Assembly (NCBI RefSeq): GCF_000143415.4
Contig: NW_003314288.1
Location: 1,737,504 to 1,801,503, forward strand
DNA length: 64,000 nt
Origin: Selaginella moellendorffii
Lineage: Eukaryota > Streptophyta > Lycopodiopsida > Selaginellales > Selaginellaceae
Reading direction: 5' to 3'
The notes under the pieces are model-generated. The model did no database searches. It saw only the letters and a list, made by a program, of their open reading frames with translations, and was not told where the DNA came from. Position 1 is the stretch's first letter; every line of letters begins with the position of its first letter. Shown in pieces: positions 1-11,340 of the stretch. The position numbers and the translations under genes were made by a program.

Positions 1-2469
<2,469 letters not shown>

Positions 2470-3487
2470 GAACTCCACCTTTTTTTCCGGCTTAAGTTCT
2501 TTCTTCTCAAATCTTCGGTTCTAACAGTTCGAGCAAAAACAGCACAGCACCAAACAGGTTCTTTCTCGCTCCTTTATAAATGTATCTTTCACAGAACTTT
2601 GGTTTCCCGAGAAGCCGAGTTACTGCCACTGCCGCGTTCTAACAGATCGGATTCAAAGTAAAGATGCAGAAGGCGACAAGTTTTACTTTGGAAGATCTGG
2701 CCGAGCGGAGACAAGCGGGTGCCTCCATATAAGTTTACTGCTCGTCACGTGAAAGAAGAAGCAGCACAGTTGCTTTCGGGAAAAAGTTTGGCGCAGCAGC
2801 GCACACTGTTCTTCTGAAAAGATATCTTCGCAGATTTGGAAGCACTGGGAGGGACGCGAGCCACGGAGTCCTGTTTCTCGGTCCGTGGAGCAGCAGGCAC
2901 TCTTGTACCTGGTGAAAAGAAAGAGTTGAGATGTATTCTAGGAGAAAAAGAAAAAAAGCCTTGTTTCTCGTGAAATCTGGAAGCTTGAGAAGCGAAATGC
3001 TGGCCAGCCAAGACCCAAAGAATAAGAAAAGCTTGAAGATATCACAGTGTAAACGTAAAGAAAAGCTTCAAGATATCAGTGTGATCAATCAAAAACTTAT
3101 ACCTGGTCTTGCACAGAGAGAGACGTGAAGCTCTGCAGGGCGTTTGTTTATAAATGTTCGCTAGTGACAAGTGATTCCTGTTCCATGAAATGGATGGGCA
3201 TCCTGGCACTATCCACCAAAAGAGGAGAGCACAAAAACAAAGCCATAAACTAAGAGCTAGTGGGAAAAAAGAAGAAGACACTCACTCTCATGTCGTAGTC
3301 CTTGCAGCTTTGAGTTGTGCTACCGCTGAGCTTGCTAATCCACAGGCTGGGATTTGGAATCCACCTTTCCCTCATCATACTGTCCAGATTTTGGGAGAAT
3401 GTAGCCAATTATGAAGCTCCGGGAACTCGGAGGAGGAGGAGGAACAGCACCACCACCAAGAACAAGAAGATCAAGACGAAGACGAAG
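2470..3487. other. Intergenic spacer with short imperfect direct repeat
   Basis: No convincing gene. It holds the 3' region of the kinase and the 5' region of the neprosin gene. An imperfect direct repeat with core AAAAGCTTGAAGATATCA occurs at 3027-3044 and 3061-3078. The purine-rich stretch before 3488 probably belongs to the 5' UTR of the next gene. Confidence 0.4.
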
Positions 3488-5237
3488 ATGGTCACAATGA
3501 TTTTGCTCTGGAAGCTGCTTTTGCTGCTGCTGCTGCTCGGAGGATCCCAGGTAGCCTCGTCCACCAGCGTCCTGGAGGAGATCGAGCAGCATTTGAAGCG
3601 GATAAACAGGCCACCCGTGAAGACGATCGAGGTAGAACTTTCACATACTTTCGGAGCTTTTCTTGGGTTGGTTCCTCTCAAACTTTGCTTTTGTAATGTG
3701 TAGTCTCCCGACGGGGATATCATCGACTGTATACTCATCCAGCATCAACCCGCTTTCGATCATCCCGGACTCCGAGGATCCACAGCCAAGGCATGCCTTC
3801 TCTTATCCTTCACTCTTACCGAGATGAAAACGTTTGATGGTTTATCACTCTCCAGGTAGCTCCAGAGTCGAGACCAGTGAGCCACCAACACCGGCTGCAA
3901 TCCTTGGAGCAGCGAAGCTTCCAGCTATGGCAGCAGCACGGCAGATGCCCCAGCGGCACCATCCCGCAGAGAAGAACGACCACCAAAGACATCCTTCGCT
4001 TCGGCGGCTCCGCTCGAAAGTATGGCAGAAAATCTCACCGCAGCGCCCACCACCGGAAGTTCAACTCGAGCTTCATACCTCCGGGAGCAAACGGCGTATC
4101 CATGAGTCACGAGGTAACCTGGATCATCGTCTCTTCTCTTCTCTTCTCGTTAAATCTTAGTGTAGCTCTTAAATCTTCTATAGCTGCCTGCCTCCTTGCA
4201 ACCTTCGTTCTCTCTAGCTTCTTCTCAGATCCATCTCTTCTTCAAACTCTTTCTCAAAGCTGGATATCTTTGTCTTGCAGCATGCCATAGCTTACGTCCA
4301 AGGCGGTGAGTACTACGGAGCACGAGCAAGCATCAACGTCTGGAACCCGGCCGTGGAAGGAAACTCCGAGTTTAGCCTCTCACAAGTGTGGATCCTCAGC
4401 GGATCCATTGGCAACAGCATCGAGGCCGGATGGCAAGTAAGATATTTGTTTTTGGTGCTGCTTAAACATGACTTCCCGGAACTCTTCGTGATGTAATTGA
4501 CGCTCACAGGTGTTTCCAGGCATGTATGGCGACCAATATCCCCGGCTCTTCATCTACTGGACGGTAAGCTCTCCGAGGAACTTCCCACCTTGACAAGCTC
4601 AAACTGCCATTTTCAAACAGAGTGATTCGTACCAAGCCACTGGCTGCTACAACCTTCTCTGCTCGGGCTTCGTCCAGACCAGCACCGAGATCCTGATCGG
4701 TGGTGCCATTGCTCCCTCGTCTTCCTCGGATGGCACGCAGTACGATATCAGCATTCTCATCTGGAAGGTAACTCTTTGAAACTGTCCATCCAAGAGCTTG
4801 AGCTGTTCTTCCAAAGTTTGAGCCTTGGTGATCCTTTGCTCGCTCTAACTTTTCCTGTCCAGGATCCTCAAGAAGGTAACTGGTGGCTGGAATACGGTGA
4901 CCGGATCGTTGGCTACTGGCCAGCATTCCTGTTCACGGAGCTCGCTTCGTCCGCCAGCGTCGTCGAGTGGGGCGGCGAAGTCGTCAACACTCGTCCGCAA
5001 GGCAAGCACACCTCCACGAAGATGGGAAGTGGCATGTATGCCGACGCCGGGTTTTCTCGAGCGAGCTACTTTCGAGACCTGCGAGTTGTCAACGAGCGCA
5101 ACTCGCTGCAGCTCCCCAGCAACCTCCAGACTTACGCGGCGCATCCAAACTGCTATAATATCATCCAGGGGATCGACAAGATGTGGGGGAGCTTCTTCTA
5201 CTATGGAGGTCCCGGAAACAGTCCAAACTGTCCCTGA
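3488..5237 (+). CDS. Neprosin-domain (DUF239/DUF4409) secreted protein
   Basis: Plant neprosin-family protein of 406 aa. The family includes a pitcher-plant prolyl endopeptidase that uses two glutamates; most members are uncharacterised. Exons: 3488-3631, 3704-3790, 3856-4113, 4281-4436, 4510-4563, 4621-4767, 4863-5237. ATG 3488 opens a Leu-rich signal peptide. The activation-peptide region (DUF4409) has IDCILIHQQPAFDHP and CPSGTIPQRRT. The neprosin domain has EYYGARASINVWNP, EFSLSQVWI, SIEAGWQVFPGMYGD, TSDSYQATGCYNLLCSGF, WWLEYGDRIVGYWPAFLF, EWGGEVVN and the C-terminal FFYYGGPGNSPNCP. Intron 2 (3791-3855) starts with GC, not GT. Protein length and motif order match full-length family members. 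I cannot assign which Glu residues are catalytic here with certainty. Confidence 0.92.
3791..3855 (+). other. GC-AG intron in neprosin gene
   Basis: The boundary AAG|GCATGC ... CTCTCCAG|GTAGCT joins FDHPGLRGSTAK to VAPESRPVSH in frame (87-nt and 258-nt exons, both phase 0). The two GTs inside the interval lie late and would break the family motif order. This makes a non-canonical GC donor the simplest reading. Confidence 0.75.
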
Positions 5238-5409
5238 TTATGTTGTGAAGCAAAAGTGAGGATAGAGAAACACAAAGAAACGAAGCGTACCTTTGAGCTT
5301 ATCCTCGAGGAGTTTTCTTAGCTTTCTCTCTGCGCAAAAGAGTTCCTCAGTAGCTTAATGCTTAGCAAACTCTAGCCAGAGAAAAAAAAACAACTTACCT
5401 TGAGTTGTC

Positions 5410-7368
5410 TCATGTTTGCTTCTCCTCCGCAAAGATGTTTGCCAAGAGCATGTAAGGCCCGACACTCCCTGGATCAACCCCAAACGCATTCTCCGCAGCC
5501 AAGGCACCAAGTTTGTCCTCCCCGTGAGTTCTACAAGACCCGGCCAAGGAAGTCCAGGCCACAACGTCCGGCAAAAACGGCATCGTTTCCAGCAAGCTCT
5601 CGGTCTCCATCAATCGTCCGGCTCTTCCCAACATGTCAAGAAAGCAGTGATAGTGATCAACCTCGGGTGCCACCCCAAAGTCCCCTTGCATCGACACAAA
5701 GTTCTCGCGAGCTCGCTCCAGGAGTCCGGAATGGCAGCACGAAGTGAGAACCGCAGTGAAACTTATCCCATCTGGTCTCACTCCACAGAGTACCATCTTC
5801 CAAAACCAGTCAAGAACAACGCTGTAGTGATCCTTGTCCACGGCAAAAGCCGACAGCATGATGTTCCACGAGAACACATCCGGCTCCGGGATCTTTCCAA
5901 AAATCTCCCTTGCTTGAGCCAGCCTCCCGTTGTTCACGTAAGCAGCAAGGATTCCATTCCACACCACCAGATTTTTGTGCTGGATCGTGTCGAAGATCTC
6001 TCTCGCCTTGTCCAAGTCCCCGGCATGAGCGTGTGCTGCGACCACCGCGTTCAAGGCCACAACACTTTGCTCGGGCATTTTGTTTAAGACGCTCTCGGAC
6101 TTTTCCACCAGGCCATTGCTCGAGTAAACTCCAAGCATCGCATTCCAGGCCACCATATCTCTCACCGGCATGGAATCAAACATGGCCTTGGATCTCTCAA
6201 CCTCTCCTGCTTGAGCAAGCGCAGTGATAATCGTGGTCGATGATAGAGCGTCGTGGAGAGGCATTAGATCGAAAGCTTTCTCCATATCATCTTGGAGCTG
6301 GCCAGCAGCCAACCCGGACAGCAGCGAGTTCCAAGATATCGCATCACGCTCGGGCATCTCATCGAAAGTCCTCTTTGCTTCGAGAGAGTGCCCGTTCTGC
6401 GCATATCCCTGGAGAATCGCGTTCCAGGACACCACGCCTCTCTCCTCCAGCATTTGGAACAAGCTCGCGGCCTCCTCCAGGCGTCCGTTCTGGGCCAGCG
6501 CGCTCAGCATCGCATTGCAGCACTGGGAATCCACGCTGGGGATCTTCGCGAAGATGGCGCTGGCCTCCTCCACGAGCCCTCTGGCGGCGTACGCCTGGAT
6601 CATCGCCGTGCAGTGGACCACGTTGCGCGATGGAATGGAGTCGAAGAGCGCCCTCGCCTCGCGCACCATTCCCCTGCGCGCAAACGCCTGGATCGCCGCG
6701 CCCATGGTCACGGAGCTGGATTGCGGGATCTTGCCCAGCATCTCCATCGCCTGGTGGGCGCTTCCAAATTCCGCGATCGCGGCGAGAGCCACCGTCCAGG
6801 AGACCACATTCCTCCCAGGAGGCATTGCTGCAAAGAGTTCCAGCGCCTCCTCAAGATGCCCTTTTCTGGCATTTGCTGCAATGATGCAAGTCCACACAAG
6901 AGCATCCCACTGCGGCATCCGATCGAACAGCGCTTTTGCCTCCCCGGCCTGGCCAAGATCCGCGTAGCCTTTGAGGAGATTCGTCCACGAGTAAACGTCC
7001 GATCGGCCGATCCCATCGAAGAGCTGCTTAGCCTCGCAGAGATGCCCGTTGCGGGCATATGCGTGCATCATCATGTTGTGCGAGAAGGCGTCGGGGCGGG
7101 CGATGCCATCGAAGACGCGCCGCGCGTCGCCAGCGCTCCCGCACCGCCCATACATCTCCACCACCAGATTCCACAGGAAAGTAGCGGTGCTTCTGCGGCT
7201 GCCGCCATCACCGCTAGCAAGGAGATTGCCTGTGGCGTCGTGGAGGCGGTGAGCGTGCCGGAGATCCAAGCACGACCGCAGCAGCTGGGCGAGGGAGGAG
7301 ACATCGATCCGTGGATGCTCCTCTCGCAGGAAATGCTTAAGCAGCATGTAAGCATTATGTGGCGCCAA
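5410..7368 (-). CDS. PPR protein with S-type repeat array (PPR1)
   Basis: Intronless 652-residue pentatricopeptide repeat protein, expected in organelle RNA processing. After an N-terminal region and a first partial motif (WNLVVEMYGRCGSAGDA), about 13 near-31-residue repeats follow with the S-type signature (VSWNAILQGYAQNG, FDEMPERD). Then come a P2-like motif (RPDGISFTAVLTSCCHSG), an L2-like motif (VDHYHCFLDMLGRAGRL) and S2 (PDVVAWTSLAGSCRTHG). The reading frame stops inside E1 (VGPYMLLANIFAEEKQT); E2, E+ and DYW are absent. A good donor (AAG|GTAAGT, minus strand, cut at 5398/5399) follows the stop by a few bases with a usable acceptor 69 nt on, so a 3' UTR intron is possible. ATG chosen at 7368 (MAPHNAYMLLKHF). 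Confidence 0.85.
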   Translation of the reverse strand: MAPHNAYMLLKHFLREEHPRIDVSSLAQLLRSCLDLRHAHRLHDATGNLLASGDGGSRRSTATFLWNLVVEMYGRCGSAGDARRVFDGIARPDAFSHNMMMHAYARNGHLCEAKQLFDGIGRSDVYSWTNLLKGYADLGQAGEAKALFDRMPQWDALVWTCIIAANARKGHLEEALELFAAMPPGRNVVSWTVALAAIAEFGSAHQAMEMLGKIPQSSSVTMGAAIQAFARRGMVREARALFDSIPSRNVVHCTAMIQAYAARGLVEEASAIFAKIPSVDSQCCNAMLSALAQNGRLEEAASLFQMLEERGVVSWNAILQGYAQNGHSLEAKRTFDEMPERDAISWNSLLSGLAAGQLQDDMEKAFDLMPLHDALSSTTIITALAQAGEVERSKAMFDSMPVRDMVAWNAMLGVYSSNGLVEKSESVLNKMPEQSVVALNAVVAAHAHAGDLDKAREIFDTIQHKNLVVWNGILAAYVNNGRLAQAREIFGKIPEPDVFSWNIMLSAFAVDKDHYSVVLDWFWKMVLCGVRPDGISFTAVLTSCCHSGLLERARENFVSMQGDFGVAPEVDHYHCFLDMLGRAGRLMETESLLETMPFLPDVVAWTSLAGSCRTHGEDKLGALAAENAFGVDPGSVGPYMLLANIFAEEKQT

Positions 7369-7379
7369 ATTTCAAATTT

Positions 7380-7433
7380 ATGCGAATCTCCGTTCTAGGG
7401 CTCTTGAGGGCGGCCGACAGTGCTCGATTGGAT
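7380..7433 (+). pseudogene. 5' remnant of a PPR2-like gene
   Basis: From the ATG at 7380 the sequence matches the start of PPR2 (8253 onward) in the same orientation: ATGCGAA-CTC-GTTCTAGGG, CTCTTGAG and CAGTGCTCGA-TGGA are shared. The match also runs upstream through TGGCGCCAAATT-CAAATTT. Nothing of the PPR repeat region remains downstream; a PP2C fragment follows instead. Read as what is left of a duplicated plus-strand PPR beside PPR1. Confidence 0.65.
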
Positions 7434-7477
7434 GGGCCGATCAGCATGTTCGACGTGGATCGTGGACTACTAGGGCG

Positions 7478-7610
7478 GGTGCGTAATCCAGGCTAGCCAA
7501 AGGTATGCGATCTACCTGGATTTCGTCGTGGTCTGCGACGGCAGCCAAGTTTCCAGCCTCTGCGCATCGCGCTTGCACGCCGAGCTCTTGCAAGCTAGAT
7601 CCGGAGGACT
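7478..7610 (+). pseudogene. PP2C gene fragment
   Basis: Near-identical to part of the intact PP2C gene (about 10178-10352): shared blocks include GGTGCGT, ATCCAGG-CT-GCCA, AGGTATGC-ATCT and a long block from AAGTTTCCAG through CGAGCTCTTGCAAGCT. Small deletions remove the metal-binding segment (MEDRYA) and most of DGHKG. It is truncated on both sides and cannot encode a phosphatase. Its place after the PPR2-like remnant repeats the intact order PPR2 then PP2C. Confidence 0.8.
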
Positions 7611-8069
7611 ATGGATCATCCACCTAATTGGGCATTCGAAACTATTGTTTTTAGTATATCTTTCGTTCCTTTGTGAAAGAACACATGCACATGAGAGAAG
7701 TAGTAACAATAGTCGAGGACGTTGTTCTTGAGCCAGGCGGTGGTGGCGCGAGGCGGCGATGCTGTGGATGGCGTTGTTTGGGTGATTTAGTCTATACATG
7801 TTACATATTTTAAATCTTGTCATGCCGAAACTTTCCTGATTTCTGCCCCGTGCTTGCCAAGTTTTGTTGGAGTGTTTCCTCAGGGTTGAAAAACGCTCCA
7901 GATGGTTCCAGAGCATTTGAAAGCTCCGAAAAACACTTTGTCCAAAATCAAAAACTATTGTTTATCGTTAGCGTGCCAACACAAAATTGTTTAAAAAGTC
8001 TGATGAATTTCTATATTATGACAAAGAATATTTTTGGATTTATGAAAATTATCCCTCAACAGTGCCAAC
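7611..8069. other. Spacer without recognisable gene
   Basis: AT-richer DNA between the PP2C fragment and the next PPR remnant. I see short open frames only, no family motif and no tRNA-like structure. It probably holds decayed DNA from the duplicated block. Confidence 0.35.
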
Positions 8070-8202
8070 CTTGTTGGCTTGGGCGTACACATCCGGCAGC
8101 ACAGCATTGGGCGACGGCATGGAATCTAAGAGTGCCCTAGCATCCCCCTGCGAGCAACACAGCAGAGACCGTCTTGGCGGAAATGCTTGAGGAGCATAAG
8201 CC
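8070..8202 (-). pseudogene. Remnant of a PPR1-like gene (minus strand)
   Basis: On the minus strand, 8202-8165 resembles the N-terminus of PPR1 (AYMLLKHFLREE against AYAPQAFPP; the DNA shares GGAAATGCTT-AG-AGCAT). 8150-8070 reads as part of an S-type repeat (DARALLDSMPSPNAV then VYAQANKVG), matching the PPR1 segment near 6590-6660, where the plus strand shares GATGGAAT--GTC/TAAGAG-GCCCT. The intervening coding DNA is missing. Confidence 0.65.
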
Positions 8203-8252
8203 AAACATACTTCTTAGCTTTGGAGCGTCAATGTGGCGCCAAATTCAAATTT

Positions 8253-10025
8253 ATGCGAAGCTCTGTTCTAGGGCTCTTGAGCGCCGAGGAAAGAGCTCAC
8301 AGTGCTCGACTGGAGGAGATATCATGCGCCCAGCTGCTCCGATCATGCGCCAAATCCAAAGATTTGCAGCTTGGCAGAGAGATCCACACCCGCATCTGCA
8401 ACAGCGATCGCGGGCGCAGCCGCTACCTTGCCAATCTCCTCATCACCATGTATGCCGAGTGCGGCAGCGTCGGCGAAGCCTATCGCGTCTTCCAAGCCAT
8501 CGAAACCCCCAACATCTTCTCCTGGAATTACATCCTTAATGCATTTGCCCAGAATGGGTATCTGGCAGAGGCTAGAAGAGTCTTCTCCCTCGCTACTGAG
8601 AAAGATGTTTTCACCTGGACGACCATGGTCAGCGCGTTTGCACTTTCAGGACACTTGAAAGATGCTCGCAAGTGTTTTGAGAATATGCCCGTACGAAACG
8701 CTGTGTCTTGGACAGTGCTTCTTACAGCAAATGCCCAAGGGAGGCATCCTTTTGCGGCAAAAGTAATCTTTGATGCAATGCCTCACTGGGATGCTGTCTC
8801 GTGGACTGCGATGATGGCCGCATACAATCAGGCAGGAATGGTTGAAGAATCTAAAACAGTGTTTGAGGCGATGGCAGAGCGCGACGAAATCGCTTGGATT
8901 TCTATGATTGGTGCATATGCCCAGAGCGGGGAATTGAATCAATCTAAGGAGCTGTTTGATCGAATGCCTGCACACAATGCCGTAGCGTGGAACGCAATTA
9001 CGTTCTCTTACACAAACGTCGGCGATCTTGCGACAGCCATCTCGATCTTTCAGTCGATGCCGGAGAGGGATTCGATAACTTGGGCAGCTATGGTAGCGGC
9101 ATTTGCCCAAGAAGGGGAAATGGACATTGCTCGGGAGTTTTGGAGACGATGCTCTCAGTGGGATTCTGTGTCGTGGAACGCAATGATCGCCGGATCTGCG
9201 CAGTCGGGGGATCTCTTCGCAGCAAGAACAATCTTTGCAAGAATGGTTGGCCGCACGCTCATTTCCTGGAATGTTTTGATCGGAGCTTGCGTGACTGCGG
9301 GACATCTGGCAGCTGCAGTGGAAGCGTTTAATCGGATGCCATCGCGAGATGCTGTGGCATGGAACGCGATCATCACCGGGCATGCCCAGGAGCGAGATCT
9401 GGCCGCGGCGAGAGAGATCTTTGATCGATCGCCCGAGCAGGACGTGGTCTCGTGGAACACGATGATCACGGGCTACGCGCAGGCGGGGCGATTGCGCGAC
9501 GCAGACCAGCTCTTCCGCGCCATGCCTGCGCGCGAGGTGAGCTCCTGGAACGCAATGATTGCAGCGCTCGCCCAGCGCGGGCAGCTCGAGGAATCGATGC
9601 TGCTCTTCCACGCCATGGTCCTGGATGGATTCAAGGCCGACGACGTGAGCTTCGCGAGCGTGCTGGGGGCGTGCGGCCACTCGGGGCTGCTGGAGAAAGG
9701 GTGGAGCTACTTTGAGCTGATGATCCGGGACTGGCGAATGCGCCCGCGGATCGAGCACTACCACTGCCTGATCGGTGTTCTTGGACGAGCTGGCGAGCTG
9801 GAGAGGGCCGAATCGGTCGTCCACTCCATGCCATTCCAGCCGGACCTCCTGTCCTGGACGGCGCTCCTTGGGGCATGCTCGATCCATGGCGACGTGGATC
9901 GAGGGCTGCGAGCTGCGAGATGGGCGGCGATGGAAATGGATCATCGCGAGGACAGTCCCATTCACGTACTGCTCTCCAATCTTTTCGCTACAAACTCACT
10001 GCCCTTTATAAAAGGTCTTTCATAA
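8253..10025 (+). CDS. PPR protein with S-type repeat array (PPR2)
   Basis: Intronless PPR protein, 590 aa from ATG 8253 (MRSSVLGLLSAEER). The frame is open back to an ATG at 8187, but 8187-8202 overlaps a minus-strand PPR1-like remnant, so the downstream start, shared with the remnant at 7380, is preferred. The N-terminal region has AQLLRSCAKSKDLQLGREIH. Eleven or so 31-residue repeats follow, then P2 (ADDVSFASVLGACGHSGLL), L2 (IEHYHCLIGVLGRAGEL), S2 (PDLLSWTALLGACSIHGD) and a cut-off E1 (IHVLLSNLFA). The last dozen codons (TNSLPFIKGLS) lie over the TATA box of the PP2C gene, whose ATG is 31 bp after the PPR stop. Confidence 0.83.
   Translation: MRSSVLGLLSAEERAHSARLEEISCAQLLRSCAKSKDLQLGREIHTRICNSDRGRSRYLANLLITMYAECGSVGEAYRVFQAIETPNIFSWNYILNAFAQNGYLAEARRVFSLATEKDVFTWTTMVSAFALSGHLKDARKCFENMPVRNAVSWTVLLTANAQGRHPFAAKVIFDAMPHWDAVSWTAMMAAYNQAGMVEESKTVFEAMAERDEIAWISMIGAYAQSGELNQSKELFDRMPAHNAVAWNAITFSYTNVGDLATAISIFQSMPERDSITWAAMVAAFAQEGEMDIAREFWRRCSQWDSVSWNAMIAGSAQSGDLFAARTIFARMVGRTLISWNVLIGACVTAGHLAAAVEAFNRMPSRDAVAWNAIITGHAQERDLAAAREIFDRSPEQDVVSWNTMITGYAQAGRLRDADQLFRAMPAREVSSWNAMIAALAQRGQLEESMLLFHAMVLDGFKADDVSFASVLGACGHSGLLEKGWSYFELMIRDWRMRPRIEHYHCLIGVLGRAGELERAESVVHSMPFQPDLLSWTALLGACSIHGDVDRGLRAARWAAMEMDHREDSPIHVLLSNLFATNSLPFIKGLS
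10007..10013 (+). promoter_or_regulatory. TATA box of PP2C gene, inside PPR2 3' coding end
   Basis: TATAAAA lies 44 bp before the PP2C start codon (10057) and within the last codons of PPR2. No other TATA-like element fits the short gap between the two genes. Confidence 0.5.
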
Positions 10026-10056
10026 AAGTATATGCAAGAGCCCTAATTTTAAGGAC

Positions 10057-10959
10057 ATGGCGAGCACGGTGATCATGCTTGGCTATGGCGACATGGATGC
10101 GAGTGAAACGGCCTGCATGGAGATGCGAGCCAACACCGAAGGACGCACCACGGATGGAAGCTTGGATGATTTGCGCTGGGGTGCGTGCTCGATCCAGGGC
10201 TGGCCAGATTACATGGAAGACAGGTATGCAATCTGCGTGGACAACAAGGATCTCATCGTGGGGGTCTACGACGGCCACAAGGGCAGCAAAGTTTCCAGTC
10301 TCTGCGCATCGCGCTTGCACGCCGAGCTCTTGCAAGCTCGAGCTGGAGGACTCCCACTATCAGATTCCTTGGTCCAAACCTTCATGGCGATAGACGAAAA
10401 AGTTGGACAAGACGAGAGTTTGAAGCACGAGGGAAGCACGGCTTTGGTGGTGGTCATTACCGACGGGAAGATGGTGGTGGCAAACGCGGGAGATTGCCGG
10501 TGTGTGCTTAGCAGGCAAGGACGAGCTCTGGAGCTATCCACGGATCATCACGGGGATGTGGGTGATGAGAGATCCCGGGTGATGAGAGCTGGGGGTTATG
10601 TGCATGGTGACCGTGTCTACCACGGGAGTTTGGAACTGGGAGTGTCCAGGGCCATTGGGGATTTTGGCTTCAAGACCAACGCTGGCTTGCGACAAGACGA
10701 GCAAGTGGTGATTGCGAAGCCTGAGGTAAGGGAGGAGGAGATTGGGGAGAATGACGAGTTCCTCGTGGTGGCGAGCGATGGCATTTGGGGTTCAAGGTCC
10801 AGTGATGAAGTGGTGAACTTTGTGGCGGACAGGCTGAGGAATGGAGTGGCGAGTTTGTCTGGTATGTGTAGGGATCTAGCTGAGAGCTGCCTGGTTTCTG
10901 ATAGCAAGCATTCTTCTTCTAGAGACAACATGACTGTTGTGATTGTTCGATTCAAGTGA
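10057..10959 (+). CDS. Protein phosphatase 2C
   Basis: Intronless PP2C-type Ser/Thr phosphatase of 300 aa (PPM family, needs Mn/Mg). Motifs in order: GWPDYMEDRYA (metal-binding Asp), VGVYDGHKG (usual DGHGG), GSTALVVVITDG, VANAGDCRCVLSRQG, a degenerate TDHHGDVGDE region, LGVSRAIGDFGFK, KPEV, LVVASDGIWG and SSRDNMTVVIVRFK. The usual DGxWD is DGIWG, so a residue that normally helps bind metal is Gly; DN at the C-terminus is kept. Activity may be reduced, but the frame and length are intact. Two decayed copies lie at 7478-7610 and 11341-11692. Specific plant clade not determined. Confidence 0.9.
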   Translation: MASTVIMLGYGDMDASETACMEMRANTEGRTTDGSLDDLRWGACSIQGWPDYMEDRYAICVDNKDLIVGVYDGHKGSKVSSLCASRLHAELLQARAGGLPLSDSLVQTFMAIDEKVGQDESLKHEGSTALVVVITDGKMVVANAGDCRCVLSRQGRALELSTDHHGDVGDERSRVMRAGGYVHGDRVYHGSLELGVSRAIGDFGFKTNAGLRQDEQVVIAKPEVREEEIGENDEFLVVASDGIWGSRSSDEVVNFVADRLRNGVASLSGMCRDLAESCLVSDSKHSSSRDNMTVVIVRFK

Positions 10960-10975
10960 GTTAATACATGATCCA

Positions 10976-11100
10976 GAGATCGACTTTTCCTTCAAGGTCT
11001 CATCACCTGAACATCATAATCGCTGCAACTCTAATCTTGAACTGGGCTACATGATATTTTATCCAAAAAGACGCAACGCATATCATTGCGTTCTGAAGAA
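10976..11100 (+). pseudogene. PPR3-like remnant
   Basis: The block GACTTTTCCTTCA-G-TCTC followed by CATAATCGCTGC, TCTTGAACT-GG and ACAT-ATATTT matches the start of PPR3 (11690-12000) after an internal deletion of roughly 190 bp. It no longer keeps a PPR frame. Its position directly after the intact PP2C repeats the order seen at 11341-13496 (PP2C remnant, then PPR3). Confidence 0.65.
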
Positions 11101-11340
11101 GAGATTATCAAGATGAGGAAGAGCTGACACCAGCGTAATGAGATGTCTAATGCCCACTCGCCTAGAAGCTTTCAACAATTTTGTAAGGCACAGTGCATAT
11201 CAAATGAGTACCACTTAAAAAAAGACAAAATAATTATATAAACTTAATCACAAATTGAAGTAAAAATTTAAAACTAACTTTTAAATTTTAAGAAAGTAAG
11301 GTTCATATGATTGAATTTTAATAAAGTGCTCCTAATCAAC
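11101..11340. other. AT-rich spacer
   Basis: AT-rich sequence between two decayed fragments. No gene seen. Confidence 0.4.

Noticed and set aside
6292-7398. Long open frame (368 codons) antisense to PPR1
   Set aside because: Shadow of the PPR1 repeats. Useful only as a marker for the 8070-8202 remnant.
8646-9965. Long antisense open frame (439 codons) across PPR2
   Set aside because: It mirrors the repetitive codon pattern of PPR repeats; no protein features of its own.
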